From NCBI RefSeq assembly GCF_014698835.1, contig NZ_JACJTU010000021.1, positions 86,608 through 150,607 of the forward strand: a DNA stretch of 64,000 nt, given 5' to 3'. The stretch comes from Nostoc paludosum FACHB-159. Its GTDB lineage: Bacteria > Cyanobacteriota > Cyanobacteriia > Cyanobacteriales > Nostocaceae. The number at the start of each line of letters is the position of its first letter. The stretch's first letter is position 1. This document shows, piece after piece, positions 60,576-64,000 of the stretch. The notes under the pieces were generated by a model that was not told where the DNA came from, ran no database searches, and saw nothing but the letters and a program-made list of their open reading frames with translations. The translations under genes and the position numbers were made by a program.

Positions 60576-62771
60576 ATGCTGAAGAAACTACAAAAAAAGC
60601 AAATTTCCATAATTGTGGCTGGGGCGCTGTTTGCCTTTTCAGCTGGGGCAATGGTATCAGCACCTGAGATTGGCAAATCTCTGGGGCAATGGCTCAAATT
60701 GGGTAAAAATCAGGTAGAGCAAACATCTGAGGCTAGCGTTGCCCAATCAGCGGTCTTTCCACTGATATCACAATCTCTGCCAGAACGGGCGGCAAAACTA
60801 GCTGCCATTGCAGGGCAGTCGCCTTCTCCAGACCGCAATCGCGCTCGTTATCTTTTGGCGAGTGATTACATTGAAAGAACCCAAGGGAAAAAAGCCCTGG
60901 CTTTGTTGGAAGGATTAGAAAAAGATTATCCCATTCTCGCACCTTACATTTTGCTCAAACAAGCTCAGGCAGAGGATCTGCTGGGTGAAGACGGCAAAGC
61001 CTCGGATCTCAGGCGAAAAGTGCTCAAAGAATATCCCAAAGAAGCAGCCACAGTTAAAGCGTTGTATTTAATTGCCCAACCAAAGGAACAGGAAACCGCG
61101 ATCGCTCAATTTCCTTCTAATCCTTTAACTTGGGAAATTATCCGCAAACGCTTACAAGAAAATCCCAATCAGCCAAAATTGCAGTTGATATTGGCAAAAT
61201 ACGCCTATGACCAACCAGGCATAGTGGGGGTTTTGGATGGGTTAGTTAAACAACCTACCCTCAAACCCGAAGATTGGGAACTCATTGGTACAGCCTATTG
61301 GGAAAATAATCAATTTCTCAAAGCCGGGAATGCTTATGCCAAAGCGCCCAAAACAGCCCGCAACCTCTACCGCACCGCACGGGGGTTACAGGTAGGGGGC
61401 AAAGATAAAGAAAAAGCAATCGCCACCTATAAACAACTGGTACAGCAATTTCCCCAAGCTAAAGAAACTGGGACTGCACTGCTGCGATTAGCAGAAATAG
61501 CAAAAACTCCCAAAGACGGCTTGCCTTATCTCGACCAAGTAATTAGTAAATTCCCCGATCAAGCTAGTACTGCACTGGTACAAAAAGCTAAAACTTTCCA
61601 AGCACTCAAAGATCAAAAGTCAGCTAACTCAGCTTGGCAATTACTCTTAGGCAAGTACGGTAATTCTGACGAAGCAGCAGAGTATCGCTGGAAAATCGCC
61701 CAAGATAAAGCCAACAACAAAGATTACATCGGTGCATGGCAATGGGCAGAACCAATTGTTAGCAACAACCCCAACAGTATTTTGGCTCCCAGAGCAGGCT
61801 TTTGGGTAGGTAAATGGGCAGCTTCACTAGGAAAACAGCAAGAGTCTCAAACTGCTTATGAATATGTAATTAGCCAGTTTCCCTACTCTTACTATGCGTG
61901 GCGATCGGCGACGATGTTAGGGTTAAATGTGGGTAACTTTGACAACGTGCGGTCAATGAACCCGGAAGTCGTCGCACCCCAGCGTTCATTACCTCCTGCG
62001 GGTTCTGAAACTTTCAAAGAATTGTATTTGTTGGGTCAAGACCGCGATGCTTGGTTACAATGGCAAACAGAATTTCAGAACAAAATTCAGCCGACGGTAG
62101 CAGAGCAATTTACTGAAGGGTTGATGCAGCTGGCAAGGGGAGAAAATCTCATAGGAATTGACAAAATTTCTAAATTGGAAGACCGGGAAATACCAGCTGA
62201 ACTTGCCGAATATCAAACTCTCAGCAAACAAATCTCCTATTGGCAAGCGCGTTATCCATTTCCCTATCTGCGAGAGATTGAAAAGTGGTCTACTGAACGT
62301 CAACTCAATCCTTTGTTAGTCACTGCCTTAATCCGTCAAGAGTCCAGGTTTCAACCAAAAATTAAATCTGTGGCAAATGCTACTGGCTTAATGCAGGTAT
62401 TACCGAGTACAGCTCAATGGATTGCCCCACAAATCAAGTTGAATAGCAAAACAATAAACTTAGAAAATCCCAACGACAACATCATGGTAGGTACATGGTA
62501 TTTGGATCATACCCATCAGCAATATAACAATAATTCCTTGTTGGCGATCGCTAGTTATAATGCTGGGCCTGGCAATGTCTCTAAATGGCTGCAAACTCTG
62601 ACTACGCAAGATCCAGATGAGTTTGTGGAAGACATTCCCTTTGATGAAACCAAAAATTACGTGCGTCAAGTATTTGGCAATTACTGGAATTATCTCAGGC
62701 TTTATAACCCGGAGATTTCTAGCATAGTGGCAAAGTATTCGACTACGCATCCAAAACTGCCGACGCAATGA
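60576..62771 (+). CDS. Slt70-like soluble lytic transglycosylase
   Basis: 731 residues. An N-terminal signal or anchor (ISIIVAGALFAFSAGAMVSA) is followed by about 500 residues of TPR-like helical pairs (ALLEGLEKDYPILAPYILLK, YKQLVQQFPQAKETGTALLR). The catalytic SLT domain at about 570-690 has LVTALIRQESRFQPKIKSVA with the catalytic Glu in RQES, then GLMQVLPSTAQWIA and IASYNAGPGNVSKWL. The enzyme cuts peptidoglycan with 1,6-anhydro product. VirB1 of type IV systems belongs to the same superfamily but lacks this helical domain. ATG 60576. Confidence 0.93.
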   Translation: MLKKLQKKQISIIVAGALFAFSAGAMVSAPEIGKSLGQWLKLGKNQVEQTSEASVAQSAVFPLISQSLPERAAKLAAIAGQSPSPDRNRARYLLASDYIERTQGKKALALLEGLEKDYPILAPYILLKQAQAEDLLGEDGKASDLRRKVLKEYPKEAATVKALYLIAQPKEQETAIAQFPSNPLTWEIIRKRLQENPNQPKLQLILAKYAYDQPGIVGVLDGLVKQPTLKPEDWELIGTAYWENNQFLKAGNAYAKAPKTARNLYRTARGLQVGGKDKEKAIATYKQLVQQFPQAKETGTALLRLAEIAKTPKDGLPYLDQVISKFPDQASTALVQKAKTFQALKDQKSANSAWQLLLGKYGNSDEAAEYRWKIAQDKANNKDYIGAWQWAEPIVSNNPNSILAPRAGFWVGKWAASLGKQQESQTAYEYVISQFPYSYYAWRSATMLGLNVGNFDNVRSMNPEVVAPQRSLPPAGSETFKELYLLGQDRDAWLQWQTEFQNKIQPTVAEQFTEGLMQLARGENLIGIDKISKLEDREIPAELAEYQTLSKQISYWQARYPFPYLREIEKWSTERQLNPLLVTALIRQESRFQPKIKSVANATGLMQVLPSTAQWIAPQIKLNSKTINLENPNDNIMVGTWYLDHTHQQYNNNSLLAIASYNAGPGNVSKWLQTLTTQDPDEFVEDIPFDETKNYVRQVFGNYWNYLRLYNPEISSIVAKYSTTHPKLPTQ

Positions 62772-62775
62772 AATG

Positions 62776-62985
62776 GGGGGTTGGGGAGTGTGGGGAGTGT
62801 GGGGAGTGTGGGGAGTGTGGGGAGTGTGGGGAGTGTGGGGAGTGTGGGGAGATGGGGAAAAAGAGAATTTATGCTTCCCTTTCCTCCCACCCCTCCGTCT
62901 CCTCCCACACCTCCCACACCTCCCACCCCTCCGTCTCCTCCCACACCTCCCACACCTCCCACACCTCCCACACCTCCCACACCTC
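62776..62985. repeat. Large inverted pair of 9-bp minisatellites
   Basis: About seven TGGGGAGTG units (62784-62849) face about ten CTCCCACAC/CTCCCACCC units (62884-62982) over a 35-bp spacer. It fills the gap between convergent genes. Apparent frames in all phases are repeat artefacts. The pair can fold into a hairpin of more than 60 bp and may end both transcripts. Confidence 0.88.
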
Positions 62986-63005
62986 ATGCCTAGTTTGGCC
63001 GATAT

Positions 63006-63857
63006 TTAATACTCGAAAACTTCGGACGACATGAGACCGTCAGCTACTTTGGTGACGGCGCCGGTCATTGTGATTGTAAAATCTTCGCTGATGGCGATCG
63101 CAATTTGTCCTCCTGGCATGTGAACTGCAATTTCTGAATCACACAGGTTTAATTTGTGGGCAACAGCCGCTGCTGCACTGCTACTACTGCCAGATGCTAA
63201 GGTGTAGCCTGCTCCTCTTTCCCAAATCTCAATTTGAATATTTTGCCGATCTTTAACTTTCATAAACTGAACGTTGGTACGGTTGGGAAAGTAAGGATGA
63301 ACTTCTACTAAAGAACCATACTGCTTGGCTATTTCGGGTGTGACTTCGGGTAACTGGATAACGCAGTGTGGATTTCCAATAGTGGCTGCACAAAAGCTAA
63401 AAGTTTGGTTGGCAACGGTAATACTTTCTTTGATAACTTCTCTGGAGTGCCCTGTCACCGGAATCTTTTCACTTTGGAAGCTTACACGACCCATTTCTAC
63501 TTGAACACTTTTACCTGACTGGGCAACTCGCGCTATGACTCGCCCGCCAAGGGTATCAATATCAAATTCTTCTTCTTTAACAAGCTGGTTATCCCACAAA
63601 TAACGAGAAAATATTCTCAACCCGTTGCCACTTTTCTCTGCCTCAGTGCCATCTGGGTTAAAAATCCGCAATCCAAATCTCGCATTGTTGGATGGTAAGG
63701 GGCCAAACAGAATACCATCTGAGCCAATTCCAAAGTTTCGATGGCAAATCCGCTCAATTTTTTCTGGGGTTAATTCAAATGCTAAATCTTGAGGAGAAAT
63801 AACTAAATAATCATTACCAAGAGCATGATACTTTGAGTATTTCACTTGAGCAAACAT
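63006..63857 (-). CDS. Diaminopimelate epimerase-like protein with both catalytic Cys replaced
   Basis: 283 residues with the complete DapF fold: RIFNPDGTEAEKSGNGLRIF (residues 64-83), TIGNPHCVIQLPEV, FPNRTNVQFMKV and IWERGAGYTLASGSSSSAAA (211-230). In true DapF the two active-site thiols are the Cys of CGNG and the Cys of ACGTGA/ACGSGA; here these are S76 and S222. The Glu of GAGET is also changed, to Y218. The rest of the binding loop and length are normal. The protein may be an isomerase or dehydratase of another substrate or a non-catalytic relative, so a dapF name is not given. ATG 63857. Confidence 0.88.
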   Translation of the reverse strand: MFAQVKYSKYHALGNDYLVISPQDLAFELTPEKIERICHRNFGIGSDGILFGPLPSNNARFGLRIFNPDGTEAEKSGNGLRIFSRYLWDNQLVKEEEFDIDTLGGRVIARVAQSGKSVQVEMGRVSFQSEKIPVTGHSREVIKESITVANQTFSFCAATIGNPHCVIQLPEVTPEIAKQYGSLVEVHPYFPNRTNVQFMKVKDRQNIQIEIWERGAGYTLASGSSSSAAAAVAHKLNLCDSEIAVHMPGGQIAIAISEDFTITMTGAVTKVADGLMSSEVFEY

Positions 63858-63876
63858 AGCAGATATCTTAAAAAAT

Positions 63877-63901
63877 AGATGTCTTTAGATAATAGACATC
63901 T
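63877..63901. promoter_or_regulatory. Inverted repeat just upstream of the DapF-like gene
   Basis: AGATGTCT (63877-63884) and AGACATCT (63894-63901) are perfect complements 9 bp apart, ending 20 bp before the start codon. Operator or leader hairpin; role inferred from position only. Confidence 0.45.
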
Positions 63902-64000
63902 CCGAAAACTGTCAAAGCTTTGCTGTGGCTAGCTTATGAGACGTAAATGCAAGCATCAAAAGCTAACTAGTGAATATGATAAAATACGGGTTTGAGATAT

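Noticed and set aside
60576..62771. Slt-type gene as VirB1 of the secretion cluster
   Set aside because: It is 20 kb away, has a long TPR-like domain typical of housekeeping Slt proteins, and shares no operon with the cluster.
62460..63034. Six overlapping repeat-rich frames on both strands
   Set aside because: Same artefact from TGGGGAGTG/CTCCCACAC arrays; the real neighbours end at 62771 and 63006.
1..64000. tRNA, rRNA or tmRNA genes
   Set aside because: I looked by eye for T-loop and anticodon-arm patterns and conserved rRNA strings and found none; a covariance search could still reveal one.

Overview
The window looks like chromosomal DNA from a filamentous, probably heterocyst-forming cyanobacterium of the Nostoc/Anabaena group. 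The evidence is abundant HIP1 octamers (GCGATCGC), cyanobacterial gene families (PxcA/CemA, PSRP-3/Ycf65, DUF3134, TIGR01548 HAD hydrolase, kinase-WD40 fusions, Uma2, DUF29), many heptamer STRR tracts between genes (GGCATTG, GTTAGGA, CCCCAGT, TCAGAAT types) and small palindromic dispersed repeats. The genus is an inference; no rRNA or tRNA gene was seen to anchor it.

Layout. 1-6.3 kb: sigma-like factor, DUF2330 protein, RnfD/NqrB-like membrane protein, polysaccharide deacetylase, Uma2 nuclease and a PfkB sugar kinase. 6.4-20.9 kb: LuxR-type regulator under a large palindrome, DUF6391 protein, glycosyltransferase plus dTDP-glucose dehydratase, Ser/Thr kinase, MsrA, DUF202, a DUF1634/TauE pair, a large P-loop recombination-type protein, PxcA, MltA and DUF3134. 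21-28 kb: gene-poor DNA, a giant FG-GAP protein whose seven-bladed propeller has been tandemly duplicated, and a PstS-like phosphate-binding protein. 28-29.5 kb: degraded DNA with a TnpB (IS200/IS605) C-terminal remnant. 29.5-39.8 kb: a colinear run resembling a conjugation-type type IV secretion apparatus (VirB2-, B3-, B4-, B5-, B6-, two B8-, B10- and B9-like), with no relaxase, coupling protein or VirB11 seen. 40-47 kb: small proteins, Map, HAD hydrolase, a DUF29 tandem pair, PSRP-3 and a kinase-WD40 protein with altered catalytic residues. 47.3-51.4 kb: infC and a 1002-residue transporter-HEAT fusion. 51.4-53.1 kb: a 20-repeat CRISPR array with leader and no adjacent cas genes. 53.2-64 kb: TrkA-like protein, sugar-binding lipoprotein, YebC, two 58-residue proteins, FAD hydroxylase, Uma2, Slt-type transglycosylase, and a DapF homologue in which both catalytic cysteines are serine.

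How the parts fit. Several genes concern the envelope (deacetylase, GT and RfbB, MltA, Slt, DapF-like). The most system-like region is the type IV secretion-like cluster, which sits beside transposon debris and is scattered with repeats. Its missing DNA-processing parts suggest either a split conjugation system or a repurposed secretion machine. The non-coding DNA is unusually rich in small mobile or palindromic elements, including a 111-113 bp MITE-like family with 8-bp target duplications, a second terminal-inverted-repeat element, 28-bp palindromes and inverted pairs of 9-bp minisatellites.
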